A stretch of 64,000 nucleotides of DNA from Verrucomicrobiales bacterium (lineage in GTDB: Bacteria; Verrucomicrobiota; Verrucomicrobiia; Limisphaerales; UBA11320). The stretch's first letter is position 1; each line of letters opens with the position of its first letter. Both the position numbers and the translations under genes were made by a program. Shown here piece by piece: positions 42,608 through 52,070 of this stretch. The stretch is taken from the NCBI GenBank assembly GCA_016793885.1, contig JAEUHE010000060.1, positions 1-64,000 on the forward strand, read 5' to 3'. The notes below the pieces were generated by a model, which was not told the DNA's origin, did no database searches, and saw only the letters and a list, made by a program, of their open reading frames with translations.

Positions 42608-44935
42608 ATGATGTCGCGCGATACCTCAGAATCGGCTTCGGTCGAGGAAGCCCTCTTTCATGCCGCCCGATTGCTACCCGATCGGACGGCTCGGGAGGCG
42701 TTCCTAGCGGCTGCCTGCCAGGGCCGGTCGGAGTTGCGCGGGCGGGTGGAAGGTTTGCTGGCCGCGAGCGAGGATTCCACTGCGTTTTTCGGCGCTGACC
42801 CTGGCTCACCGGTGCTGACGAAGGATTTGGTCGTGGGGGCCCGATTGGGCAACTATGAAGTGCTCAGTGAAATCGGGCGCGGCGGAATGGGGAGGGTCTA
42901 TCGAGCTGCGGAGGTCTCCACTCGCCGTGTCGTGGCGCTGAAGGTGATTGGAGCCGGATCGGCCGCCGATTCGACTCAAGTGCGTCGATTTCAGACCGAG
43001 GCTCAAGCGGCTGCCCAACTCCACCACCCCAACATCGTGACCATCCATGAGGTTGGCTTTTGTGACGGGGTCTGGTTCTTCAGCATGGACCTGATCGACG
43101 GCCAACCGCTCTCGACCCGCTTGGCCGGTGCGTTCCTTCCCTCCGGTGTGGAGGTGAAGGCAGGAACTCGGGTGAATGGGTCTCTGGGAGATTCTTTCTC
43201 CCTCGTGCAGTTCTGCAAAATCGTGCGCGCGGTCCACTATGCTCATGAGCACGGGGTGCTGCATCGGGACTTGAAGCCGGCCAACATTCTGGTGGATTCT
43301 GACGGCGAGCCGCATCTCATCGACTTCGGGTTGGCCAAGGTGCTGATTCAGGATGGCAGTCTCACGCGCACAGCCGATGTTATGGGCTCTCCGAGCTACA
43401 TGGCACCCGAGCAAGCATGCGGGAAGGGGTCATCGATAGCCACGGATGTCTATGGTTTGGGAGCGATTCTGTATGAGCTGCTCACTGGACAACCTCCTTT
43501 TCGAGCGGAGTCACCGGTGCAGACGCTGCGCGAGGTCATCGAGCAGGCACCGTTGCACCCAACGGCCATCCGACCCCAGGTGAATACGTTTCTCGCGCTC
43601 ATCTGCCTGCGATGTCTGGAGAAGGATCCGCGTCATCGCTATCCCTCGGCATTGGCGCTGGCCGAGGATCTCGAGCGCTGGGAAAGCGGTGAGCCCATCC
43701 TGACCAAGCCGCAGACGTTGTTGGTCCGATCGGCGCGCTGGGCTCGGCGGAACCCACTGCTAGCCTCGTTCATGCTCACGTTGGTCCTGGGATTCACGGC
43801 TACATCGGTCTTGTTGATCCAGGTAAATCGGGAGAAAAACAAGCAAGCGTTGCTCGCCACGGAGCTCAAGTTCGCCAACCGGGAGTCCACGCGTTTGCTG
43901 GCTCGTGCCGTCGGGATGGTCAGCGAGAATCTCGAGACCTTGTGGTCGAATGGTGAGCGCAACTCCATGCTGGTGGGATCCGATGAGATCGCAGCCATCG
44001 CCAATCGACCGGTCGCGGTAACTTCAAGCAAGCTGGCTCCAGCCCGCTACGTCCTGGGTTTGATGGCCGAGGACTCGCCGACGGGCCGCGCTCAGCGTTA
44101 CGCCGATCTGCTGGCCTATCTTGAGCAGCAACTCGAGTTGCGGGTGGGGCGTCCGGCGAGGGTGGACGTCCGATTTTATAAATACCTTGGTGACTGTCGT
44201 GCCGATTTGTGCGCTGGAAAGCTCGATTTTGTTCGGTGCGGTGCGTTGCCCTTCCTTCGCTCCCGGCAACAGGTGCCCGGATTGCAGCCCATCGCGGTGC
44301 CAGTCACCGATCCGAAGCTCGCGGTGCTCTTCACCCGCGCCGGCTCGGAGATCCGATCTCTTGCCGACCTCAAAGGACGTCGGGTGGCGTTTGGTGAGAC
44401 CAACTCCACCGTCAGCTTCCGGGCTCAGATCGAATTGGCGCGCCGGGGAATCGATGCCGCGCAACTCGGGGGTTACGACTTTCTGGATTCCAGCCTGGAG
44501 TTTGGCGAGGAGGTTCGCGAACTGGGGTTTGAGGAGGCGATTCGCCGCATCGGATACCTGCATAGCCACGCTCAGGTCATCGAGGGCGTGCTGAGCGGAC
44601 GCTACGATGCCGGGGTTGCCGCCTTCCGAGCCTTCCAAATCAATCACAGTCGCGGCCTTGCCGCCATTTCTGACAGTGAGTTTGTGAGCAGTCGATCCAT
44701 GTGGGTCGCCCGGGCTGGCTTGGAGGAGCGGGTGGTGAATGGCCTACGGGAGGCGCTGACTTCGCTGCGCGGGGAGCCCTGGATGGCACTGCTGCCCGAT
44801 CATCCGGTGGGCTTTGAGCTGATGACGCCCGCCACGTTCTCATTGGAGGAAAGCTGGCTGTCGCGAATCGGTGATTCCTTTCCCTTCAAACCTTCTCCCC
44901 CGGCTCGCGTGTTGTCCGACTCAGCGCGACGTTAA
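42608..44935 (+). CDS. Ser/Thr protein kinase with extracytoplasmic PhnD-like binding domain
   Basis: 775 aa from the ATG at 42608, which has GGAGGA 7 nt upstream; ATG 42593 and TTG 42575 are alternatives. An N-terminal helical region (about 10-56, ending RVEGLLAASED) resembles the segment that precedes many planctomycete-type kinases. The kinase spans about 83-345: GRGGMGRVYRA, HRD at 219-221, DFG at 239-241, and GSPSYMAPEQ. A membrane helix lies at about 383-406. Residues about 476-765 form a periplasmic-binding fold of the PhnD/phosphonate-binding type: GDCRADLCAGKLDFVRCGA, SLADLKGRRVAFGETNSTVS, HSHAQVIEGVLSGRYDAGVA. Such domains bind phosphonate, phosphite or related oxyanions. Its stop is 2 nt before the next gene. 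It is probably a ligand-gated kinase acting on the upstream sigma factor. Confidence 0.92.
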   Translation: MMSRDTSESASVEEALFHAARLLPDRTAREAFLAAACQGRSELRGRVEGLLAASEDSTAFFGADPGSPVLTKDLVVGARLGNYEVLSEIGRGGMGRVYRAAEVSTRRVVALKVIGAGSAADSTQVRRFQTEAQAAAQLHHPNIVTIHEVGFCDGVWFFSMDLIDGQPLSTRLAGAFLPSGVEVKAGTRVNGSLGDSFSLVQFCKIVRAVHYAHEHGVLHRDLKPANILVDSDGEPHLIDFGLAKVLIQDGSLTRTADVMGSPSYMAPEQACGKGSSIATDVYGLGAILYELLTGQPPFRAESPVQTLREVIEQAPLHPTAIRPQVNTFLALICLRCLEKDPRHRYPSALALAEDLERWESGEPILTKPQTLLVRSARWARRNPLLASFMLTLVLGFTATSVLLIQVNREKNKQALLATELKFANRESTRLLARAVGMVSENLETLWSNGERNSMLVGSDEIAAIANRPVAVTSSKLAPARYVLGLMAEDSPTGRAQRYADLLAYLEQQLELRVGRPARVDVRFYKYLGDCRADLCAGKLDFVRCGALPFLRSRQQVPGLQPIAVPVTDPKLAVLFTRAGSEIRSLADLKGRRVAFGETNSTVSFRAQIELARRGIDAAQLGGYDFLDSSLEFGEEVRELGFEEAIRRIGYLHSHAQVIEGVLSGRYDAGVAAFRAFQINHSRGLAAISDSEFVSSRSMWVARAGLEERVVNGLREALTSLRGEPWMALLPDHPVGFELMTPATFSLEESWLSRIGDSFPFKPSPPARVLSDSARR

Positions 44936-44937
44936 CG

Positions 44938-46869
44938 ATGCGGCCTGGAATCGTCAGTGACAGAGCATGCTGGTTCCGAAATCGAACCGCTCTGCAGCCT
45001 TGGGTGGTGGCCGCCGTTCTGTTCAGCCTTGCCCTTTTTCCGCAAGCTTCGGCGCAACTGGCCATCACGGAAGTGATGTCGGACGCCTCCGAAGCGGTCC
45101 TTCCGAAACGGCCGGATTTTTGGGAATTGACCAACTTTGGATCCACGCGAATCGACTTGAGCGCGTACCGGTGGAGCGACAGCGCCGGGTTTGAGGCGGC
45201 AGAGCCTCACTTTTTTCAGGGAAAGAGCATCGGCCCCGGTGAGTCGATCATCCTGGTGCGCAGCAACGTGGTGACAACGTTGTTTCCTCAACAGTTTTAC
45301 GACTGGTGGGGAGTGGGAAACCTTCCACAGCCGCTGCAAGTGCTGTTCTATCGCGGCCCCGGGTTCAGTCAGGAGTATGATGCGGTTCAGTTGTGGAAAG
45401 TGACCGCTTTGGCCACCAGCTTGGTGGATCGCGTTGAGTTCTACTCCGCAGCACCGGGTGCCACCCATACCTACGATCCAGAGACGGGCCTGCTTGATTC
45501 TTTAAGCCGAGTGGGGCAACGGGGTGCGTTTCGCGCTGCGGGGGGACTCGACGTCGGGTCTCCGGGCCGCACCATGGGCCCGGTGCCGCTGAGAATTCTG
45601 CAAGCCCCAGCCTCGGTCGAAGTGGATGCCGGAGCCCCCGTGGCATTTTCTGTCAGCGCATTGGGCATGCCGAAACCGCGGTATCAGTGGCGTCGGAACA
45701 ACGTGCCCATTGCGGGGGCGAACGAGAGCCAACTGACCATCCCCCACGCTGTCGCCGCCTCGGCTGGGCTGTACACCGTGGAAATGAACAATGATGTGGA
45801 AACATTGCTGAGCGCTCCAGCCGAGCTTCGAGTGAGCACCGCGCTTTCCTGTGCTCGAGTGATCCGTGGACCGGAGGACCTGGAACTCACTCCCCGGCAG
45901 GACGCAGTGTTTTCAGTGCTGGCGCGAGGGTTTCCCCTGCCGACCTATCAATGGAGGTTCAATGGGGCTGCTATTCCAGGCGCCACCAATGCCGTCTTTG
46001 CCTTGCCCTTCGTGAGTCCAGGGATGAGCGGGGTGGTCTCGGTGGAAGTAGCCAACTTTCTTTGTTCGACCAGCGCCGTCGCCCGTCTTCGGGTGGTGGA
46101 CCCTCCCGACCTGCGGGTGACGGAAGTGATGGCGGCCGCTTCCACCAACAACGCGCTGCACCGACATGGGGATTGGTGGGAGTTGACGAATTTCGAGTCT
46201 AATCGCGTGTCCCTTCAAGGCTACCGTTTCGACGATACACCCGGGGTGATTGCCGGAGCGGTCGTGATCACCAACGCCATCTGGGTGGAACCTGGCGAAT
46301 CAATACTGTTTGTTTCTGACCTTTCCCGGCAGGACTTTCTCAACTGGTGGGGAGCCGAGAACCTTCCTCCCGGGGTGCAAATCGTTTCCTTTGCAGGCAA
46401 CTCTTTCGATGCCTTGGGGGATTCCTTGTATCTGTGGAATGCGACGGCGACTTCGCGGGATGACGTGATCGTCAGCCTGTCCTTCGTGAACGATACGCGC
46501 GGCGTCAGCTTATGGTTTGATCCGGTGTTGGCTGAGTTTGGTGAGCTAAGCATTGAAGGTCAGCGTGGCGCCTTTCGAGCCGTCGCGGGCGACGATATCG
46601 GATCGCCAGGTTGGATCACCGCGCCGCCCCCGCGAGTGCTTCAACCCCGCCTGATCTCCATCGTTCCGGAAGGAGAAAGTGTGACCGTCACGTGGACGTC
46701 CCAAGCGGGATACCTTTATTCCCTCGAATACTGTGACGACTTGAGCCAGGCGGACTGGATTCCTCTGCTGTCGTTGCTCGCTGAAGGAGTCTCGCTTAAA
46801 GCCACGGATGGGGATGCGCGGGGAGGGCTGCGCTTTTATCGAGTCATCGCCAACTTGCCATCGCCATGA
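44938..46869 (+). CDS. Secreted lamin-tail/Ig protein
   Basis: 643 aa; the ATG at 44938 is 2 nt after the kinase stop. Signal peptide WVVAAVLFSLALFPQASA. The body is a duplicated arrangement: lamin-tail-like unit about 40-205 (LAITEVMSDASEA...FWELTNFGS), two Ig-like domains about 215-385 (QWRRNNVPIAGANESQLTI and QWRFNGAAIPGATNAVFAL), then a second lamin-tail-like unit about 390-560 (LRVTEVMAAASTN...WWELTNFES). Both lamin-tail units end with the same QRGAFRA block. The C-terminus is the shared module (SLEYCDDLSQADW...LRFYRVIANLPSP). The stop overlaps the start of the pseudopilin gene (ATGA), so the two proteins are made together. Confidence 0.87.
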   Translation: MRPGIVSDRACWFRNRTALQPWVVAAVLFSLALFPQASAQLAITEVMSDASEAVLPKRPDFWELTNFGSTRIDLSAYRWSDSAGFEAAEPHFFQGKSIGPGESIILVRSNVVTTLFPQQFYDWWGVGNLPQPLQVLFYRGPGFSQEYDAVQLWKVTALATSLVDRVEFYSAAPGATHTYDPETGLLDSLSRVGQRGAFRAAGGLDVGSPGRTMGPVPLRILQAPASVEVDAGAPVAFSVSALGMPKPRYQWRRNNVPIAGANESQLTIPHAVAASAGLYTVEMNNDVETLLSAPAELRVSTALSCARVIRGPEDLELTPRQDAVFSVLARGFPLPTYQWRFNGAAIPGATNAVFALPFVSPGMSGVVSVEVANFLCSTSAVARLRVVDPPDLRVTEVMAAASTNNALHRHGDWWELTNFESNRVSLQGYRFDDTPGVIAGAVVITNAIWVEPGESILFVSDLSRQDFLNWWGAENLPPGVQIVSFAGNSFDALGDSLYLWNATATSRDDVIVSLSFVNDTRGVSLWFDPVLAEFGELSIEGQRGAFRAVAGDDIGSPGWITAPPPRVLQPRLISIVPEGESVTVTWTSQAGYLYSLEYCDDLSQADWIPLLSLLAEGVSLKATDGDARGGLRFYRVIANLPSP

Positions 46870-47657
46870 ACCCAGTTCGTTCCCAGTGCACAGTGCCGAA
46901 CAGGGGCTTCACCTTGATCGAGTTATTGGTGGTTGTAGTTATCATAGGCGTGCTGGCTTCGCTGTTGCTGCCGGCGCTGACTCGTGCAAAAGCGCGCGCT
47001 CATGAGATCTCCTGTGTCAACCGAATGCGGCAATGGACCGTCGCTCTGACGATGTACGCCGCGGAGAGCGAGGATCGGCTGCCGCGGGAGAGTTTCATTC
47101 CGGGTGGCACGGTTCTGAATCTGTGGGCTCAGGTGAGGCATCCTCTGGCGGCCGATGTCTGGTACAATGCGTTGCCGCGGCTTATTGACCAGCCTGAGGC
47201 GGCCGACTTTGCCCCTTCGGCGGTCCGCGGCGACTTTTACCGGCGCGAGCGTTTGATGCATTGTCCCTCGGCCACCTTCCCCTCCGGTGCGGCGAAGGAT
47301 CAGGTGACTTTTTTCTCAGTCGCCATGAACTCCAAGCTGGTTCGACCCAGTTCGCCCGGGCTGGTCATGTTGGGCTCGGTGGTGCGGCCTTCGTCGACGG
47401 TGGCCTTTCTGGACAACCGCCTGCCCGACGAACCGAAGGTTCATCCCGGACAAATTGATCAGGACCTGGGGCAGCCGAGTGCCTACGCTTCAAGATTTGT
47501 CACCCGGCATCAGCAGCGGGGAACCCTTAGTTTCCTGGACGGCCACGTGGAAACGAAGCGAGGCTCGGAGGTGGTAGAGGGTGGTTACGCGATTCTGCCT
47601 CAAACGAGCCTGGTCTGGACTACCGATCCGAAGTCGGATCCCAACTTGAACTATTGA
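46866..47657 (+). CDS. Type II-like pseudopilin (prepilin N-terminal methylation family)
   Basis: 263 aa. A short basic leader ends at Gly14, followed by Phe15 and Glu19 (GFTLIELLVVVVIIGVLA), the classical prepilin peptidase site with the +5 glutamate. A soluble domain of about 225 residues follows with MRQWTVALTMYAAESEDRLP and, near the C-terminus, GTLSFLDGHVETKRGSE, the DGH block seen in the many single-gene pseudopilins of Verrucomicrobia, Planctomycetes and Lentisphaerae. It should be inserted in the inner membrane and could assemble with a secretion or pilus machine encoded elsewhere. It overlaps the previous gene by 4 nt. Confidence 0.92.
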   Translation: MNPVRSQCTVPNRGFTLIELLVVVVIIGVLASLLLPALTRAKARAHEISCVNRMRQWTVALTMYAAESEDRLPRESFIPGGTVLNLWAQVRHPLAADVWYNALPRLIDQPEAADFAPSAVRGDFYRRERLMHCPSATFPSGAAKDQVTFFSVAMNSKLVRPSSPGLVMLGSVVRPSSTVAFLDNRLPDEPKVHPGQIDQDLGQPSAYASRFVTRHQQRGTLSFLDGHVETKRGSEVVEGGYAILPQTSLVWTTDPKSDPNLNY

Positions 47658-47742
47658 TGCAACCAGTCTTTTTCCAGCGAGTGTGTCGGGTTTTGGTCCG
47701 TGATGTCGTATGGAAGAGTGAGAACCATTTCGAAATCATTTT

Positions 47743-50700
47743 ATGAAACGTCCCTTACCCTGTGCGTGTTTCCTCCTCGTTGCGGTGATCGCTTGGCTGG
47801 CCGCTTCCACGAAAGTGGGCGCGGCGGATTGTGTCAGCGTGACCCCGCCCATTCGGATCGGAAGCTACGGATCCGCGTGCTTCGATGCCTCGGGTTTCCT
47901 GGTTGCTGGCCAGTTGCCGGGGGGGAATCCGTGTGAGTACCGTGGGTTTCTCGTGTTCAATGTCCCTCCCTCCGAGCTTCCCTATGTTTCCGCTGAGTTG
48001 CGGGTGTCCATCCATTCCGCGACGGCACCTTCAGGGGGCGAGAGCATCGAGCTGCGTCCCGTGGTCACGCCGCTGGACCTTCTGATCAACCTCTCGGGCG
48101 ACCGTGCCCAGACCTTTTCCGATCTGGCGGACGGAGAACTTCTGGGGAGTCGCGATTTCGTGGCGCAGCCTCCCTCCTTCGACGGACTCGGCGCTGATCT
48201 GCAAGTGGCAATCCCACTGACGGAGGCCGGCCTGGCCTGGATCAACGCGGCTCGCGGCCGGAGTGTTGCCGTCGGGGTTTCGGTTCCCGTGAAGGTGGGC
48301 GCGACCGACGTCCTGGGGGGCGTTCGGTTCATGGATTCGCTCAACCGCCATGGGCTGGTTTTGAACCGAAGCGACGCGCAGGCTCCCCAAGTGTTCTCAT
48401 TGGAGACCGGCACGCGCGTCCATGCGGGTGGCACCAAGTCGCTGTCGGTGGTGGCCTGCGGTCGAGCACCCTTGACCACCCAGTGGTATAAGGATGGAGT
48501 TGCCCTTCCGGGAGAGACCCAGGGCATCCTTTCCTTCAATCCGGCGTTGCCCGCTCAGGCGGGAAAGTACGAGTTTCGCGCGAGCAACGACCTCGGCATG
48601 GCGAGCACTTCAACGATCGACTTGGAGGTTGTGCCGCTCACGTTGCTGTCTGAGTTGGCCGGGTTTACTGCGCCGGACGGGATGTTCGGATACTGCCTGT
48701 CCGTGGTCGCGAGCTCTTCGTCGCTGGCCAGCTATACCTGGCTCCGCGATGGAGAAGTCTATAAGATTGGGTCTGTTCCTTTCCTCTGTTTTGAACCCAT
48801 TTCACTCAAGGACTCGGGCAGCTACCAAATCGTCGCGAGCAATAAGTACGGTAGCGTCACCAGCAGGGTCGCGCAGGTTACGGTGAATCCTGTTCCGCCG
48901 GTGTTGGAGGGCTATCCCATAGGGACCACGCGATTCGCGGCGGGGTTTTCCGGGGAACTCTATAGTCTGGCCAAGGGAAGCGAACCGATCCGCTACCAGT
49001 GGCTGAAGGATTCGGCGCCCATCGCCGGCGCGACCAGCAATCGGCTCCGGTTCCCCGCGGCGACGTCTTTAGACTCGGGGACTTATCAAGTCGTCGCGGC
49101 CAACTCGTTTGGGGCCGTCACCAGCCAGTTGGCTCAGGTGGAGGTGGTCCCCGCGCTGTTCAATGGCCCAGTCCATGTGTCAGGTTCGGAGGGAGGCCGG
49201 GCGCTCCTTTGGGCGCAACCGACAGCCATTCCAGAGACGGCTTTTCAATGGTATCGGGAAGGTGTGAAGGTCGTAGGCGGCGAAGATGCGTTCTTGCTGT
49301 TTCCGTCCTTAACCTCGGGGGACACCGGTGCCTACTTCCTCGTCGCGAGCAACACCTACGGCAGCGCGACCAGTGTCGTGGCGCGCGTGTTGCTCGAAAC
49401 ATATCCACTGAATGTGAGCATCAGCGCGAGCGATCCGCTCCCCGCTGTGCTGGGCGACGATTTGGTTCTCGGAGCTCTCATTTCAGGGGCGCCTCAGCCC
49501 CGGTTCCAGTGGTATCGAAATGGTTCCCCCATCACTGGGGCTACCAACGCGACGCTCGTTTTTCCCAATGTGAGCCCTGACGACTCCGCCCTCTACACGG
49601 TGGAGGCGGCCAACTCTCTGCACTCAGCGCTGAGCGCCGGGCTTCAATTGGATGTCGTGGCTCAAGCACCCCAGTTCGTCGTGGTTCCGGTGGACACTAC
49701 CGAAGTCGCTGGGAGCGTGGTCACCCTTCACTCACGGGCCGTGGGAGGGCCGCTGCCTACTTATCAATGGCGGAGAAGTGGAGTCGACCTCCCTGGCGAG
49801 ACCAATTCGACCTTGGTTTTGCAGCGTGCTCAGGCGGAGGATGCTGGAAACTACGAGATCGTGGCCCGCAATACCGCCGGCGAGGCCCGCTATTCCTTTT
49901 CACTGAGCTTGCGTGATGCCACGCGGCTTGATCGATGGGATTGGAACTTGCCGCGTCCTCAAGGAAGCCGGTTGCTGGATATTGCGTGGGGCGACGGCCG
50001 ATTCGTCGCCGTGGGGAGGTCAGGCAACGTGGTGACTTCCGTGGATGGCGTGCGATGGGATCGATCGATCATCGAGGCGGACTGCGATTTGGGTGCGGTT
50101 GCTTACGGGCAGGGACGTTTCGTGACTGTAGGAACGACGCGAGCTGTTACGGGTTATCCCTTCCCAGGCGGCGGCACGTCCGTTAGTTCGTTCTTCAGTG
50201 GAATCATCCTGACGTCCACAGATGGAGAGAGCTGGACGTCAGTTCCGTGCCCCTCTTCTTTTCCAGTGGACATCGCTTTTGGGAATGGGGTTTTTGTCCT
50301 CACTGGGAGTCCAGAGGGCGTCACTCCGGCGTTTAACTATACTTCCATTGACGGTATCCATTGGACGCCCCAATACAATGGATGGACGCGGTCCGATCGG
50401 GTAAACTTTGTGAACGGAGAGTTCTGGGCCAGTGATCAAGGGTATCTCTATCGCTCCGCCAACGGAGCTCAATGGCGACCTGCGATGCGCAGCCTCTTGG
50501 GGGAGCCGACTGGCTTTGTAGCCTTTGGGAACAGCCAGTATGTTGCGTTGGGAGGGTATGGGCAGTTCGGTCAAATCTCGGCGGACGGAGATCAGTGGCT
50601 CCCGTTCATGAGCACTTACCAGGGGATTCAATCCTTGGTGTTTGGAAATGGACGGTTTGTTGCTGCGGTCTATCACGATGACGAGAACCCTTCGAACTTT

Positions 50701-51951
50701 TATCCTCCAGCAGGCACCGTCATTACCGCAGAGGACGGACGGCAGTGGACGGCACGCGACACTGGAACACGCCAGGAGTTGGAATCGGTGATCTTTGCGG
50801 AAGGCCGGTTCTGGGCGGTTGGAGAGGCGGGAACGATCTCGAGTTCCAGCAATGGCATCGACTGGTCCCCCAGCCTCACTGCCAACACGGTGGATTACTA
50901 CGGATTGACTCAGCATGGAGATACGGTGGTGGTGGCTGGCGACGACGGCGCTATCCTTACCTCGCTGGATGGTCAAACCTGGACGCGCCAAGTGACGTCA
51001 AGCGGACGCAACCTGCACACGGTGCATTCTGCCGCTGGTTTGGTGGTCGCGGGGGGGCGGGGCGGAAGGATCATGACCTCACCAGATGCCGTTCGCTGGT
51101 CCAACCGGAATTCCGAGACGACCAACTATGTGCAGCGCCTGAGTTGGGCCGACCGATGGGTGGCGGTTTGTGAAGGAGGGGACATCCTTACGTCGCTAAA
51201 TGGCATCGCGTGGTCCGCGGTGAGGACCGATCCCCCGAGCGACCATGAAGGGGTGGCTTACGGCGCTGGCTATTGGCTCGTCGCAGGGGGTTATTTCCGA
51301 AATGGTGGCACGGGTCCCGCTGTGAGCACTTTCTTTTACTCTACGGATGCGATCCATTGGGAGTACCTTTCGCTCGATGTCGGGGTTCGCATGCGGGATG
51401 TCGCGTTTGGAGATGGACGATTTGTCGCGGTGGGCAACGACGGTCAGGTGGTCGTCCTGGTTCCCACCGGGGATCCGTCCCGTCCCTTCAGTCACACCGG
51501 AGCCTTTACGGCGCCTCACTTGGTGCCGCTCGGGTCCCAGTCCGTCAACCTGCGCCGAGTTCGGTTTTCTGAGAGCGGGTTTCTTGTGGTCGGCAACGAT
51601 GGCGTCATGGTGAGTTTTACCGGGGTCACGGAGGATTGGATGCACCATCGCTCCCGCACCTCTCAGAATCTGCATGATGTGCTCGCTGCGGCGGATGGTT
51701 CATTCTACACGGTCGGGAACAATGGCATGATCTTGAGATCGGGTGTGCCGGAGCCGTACTTCACTAGTATCCTTACGACTCCTCAAGGCGTTCGGCTCGT
51801 GTTTGAGTCTGCTCCTTCCGCGGGACCGCTGCGGCTCGAGGAATCTGCGGACATGGTGCGCTGGACGGTTCTGGCCGATCCTGCCACCAGCCCCGTCGAT
51901 CTGCCATCGGTCAGCCTGGGCGCGAGGTATTTCCGGTTGGTGACCCGGTGA
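47743..51951 (+). CDS. Secreted protein with six Ig-like domains and a repeat propeller
   Basis: 1402 aa; signal peptide PCACFLLVAVIAWLAASTKVGA. Residues about 28-205 look like a DNRLRE- or CBM-type jelly roll (YRGFLVFNVPPSELPYVSAE). Six Ig-like domains follow, about 215-730, each with a 'QWyrdG..i.GaT' core and a 'D.G.Y.v.asN' end. Residues about 740-1340 are built of some 12 short units of the form 'fGnGrFVAVG..G.i.tS.DG..W', resembling BNR/YCF48-like propellers. The C-terminus is the shared module (RLEESADMVRWTVL...ARYFRLVTR). It lies 85 bp after the pseudopilin gene and is probably the last gene of the operon. A surface adhesin or matrix protein is likely; the propeller could bind glycans. 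Confidence 0.87.
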   Translation: MKRPLPCACFLLVAVIAWLAASTKVGAADCVSVTPPIRIGSYGSACFDASGFLVAGQLPGGNPCEYRGFLVFNVPPSELPYVSAELRVSIHSATAPSGGESIELRPVVTPLDLLINLSGDRAQTFSDLADGELLGSRDFVAQPPSFDGLGADLQVAIPLTEAGLAWINAARGRSVAVGVSVPVKVGATDVLGGVRFMDSLNRHGLVLNRSDAQAPQVFSLETGTRVHAGGTKSLSVVACGRAPLTTQWYKDGVALPGETQGILSFNPALPAQAGKYEFRASNDLGMASTSTIDLEVVPLTLLSELAGFTAPDGMFGYCLSVVASSSSLASYTWLRDGEVYKIGSVPFLCFEPISLKDSGSYQIVASNKYGSVTSRVAQVTVNPVPPVLEGYPIGTTRFAAGFSGELYSLAKGSEPIRYQWLKDSAPIAGATSNRLRFPAATSLDSGTYQVVAANSFGAVTSQLAQVEVVPALFNGPVHVSGSEGGRALLWAQPTAIPETAFQWYREGVKVVGGEDAFLLFPSLTSGDTGAYFLVASNTYGSATSVVARVLLETYPLNVSISASDPLPAVLGDDLVLGALISGAPQPRFQWYRNGSPITGATNATLVFPNVSPDDSALYTVEAANSLHSALSAGLQLDVVAQAPQFVVVPVDTTEVAGSVVTLHSRAVGGPLPTYQWRRSGVDLPGETNSTLVLQRAQAEDAGNYEIVARNTAGEARYSFSLSLRDATRLDRWDWNLPRPQGSRLLDIAWGDGRFVAVGRSGNVVTSVDGVRWDRSIIEADCDLGAVAYGQGRFVTVGTTRAVTGYPFPGGGTSVSSFFSGIILTSTDGESWTSVPCPSSFPVDIAFGNGVFVLTGSPEGVTPAFNYTSIDGIHWTPQYNGWTRSDRVNFVNGEFWASDQGYLYRSANGAQWRPAMRSLLGEPTGFVAFGNSQYVALGGYGQFGQISADGDQWLPFMSTYQGIQSLVFGNGRFVAAVYHDDENPSNFYPPAGTVITAEDGRQWTARDTGTRQELESVIFAEGRFWAVGEAGTISSSSNGIDWSPSLTANTVDYYGLTQHGDTVVVAGDDGAILTSLDGQTWTRQVTSSGRNLHTVHSAAGLVVAGGRGGRIMTSPDAVRWSNRNSETTNYVQRLSWADRWVAVCEGGDILTSLNGIAWSAVRTDPPSDHEGVAYGAGYWLVAGGYFRNGGTGPAVSTFFYSTDAIHWEYLSLDVGVRMRDVAFGDGRFVAVGNDGQVVVLVPTGDPSRPFSHTGAFTAPHLVPLGSQSVNLRRVRFSESGFLVVGNDGVMVSFTGVTEDWMHHRSRTSQNLHDVLAAADGSFYTVGNNGMILRSGVPEPYFTSILTTPQGVRLVFESAPSAGPLRLEESADMVRWTVLADPATSPVDLPSVSLGARYFRLVTR

Positions 51952-51975
51952 GCGGATACGATCCGGATCCTCGGC

Positions 51976-52004
51976 TGTAGTGTGGGCCGTCTCGGCCCAT
52001 CGGG
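51976..52004 (+). repeat. Short dispersed repeat, related to 7436-7464
   Basis: TGTAGTGTGGGCCGTCTCGG continues with CCCATCGGG. It shares 25 of 29 positions with 7436-7464 and contains a small GGGCCG/CGGCCC stem. It sits 24 bp after the stop of the Ig/propeller gene. Confidence 0.55.
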
Positions 52005-52070
52005 CGTGCGTAGACTCACAGATGAGCCAAAACGGTTGTCAGGCTTCCGGGTTTCTGTATCGTTCGCCGC

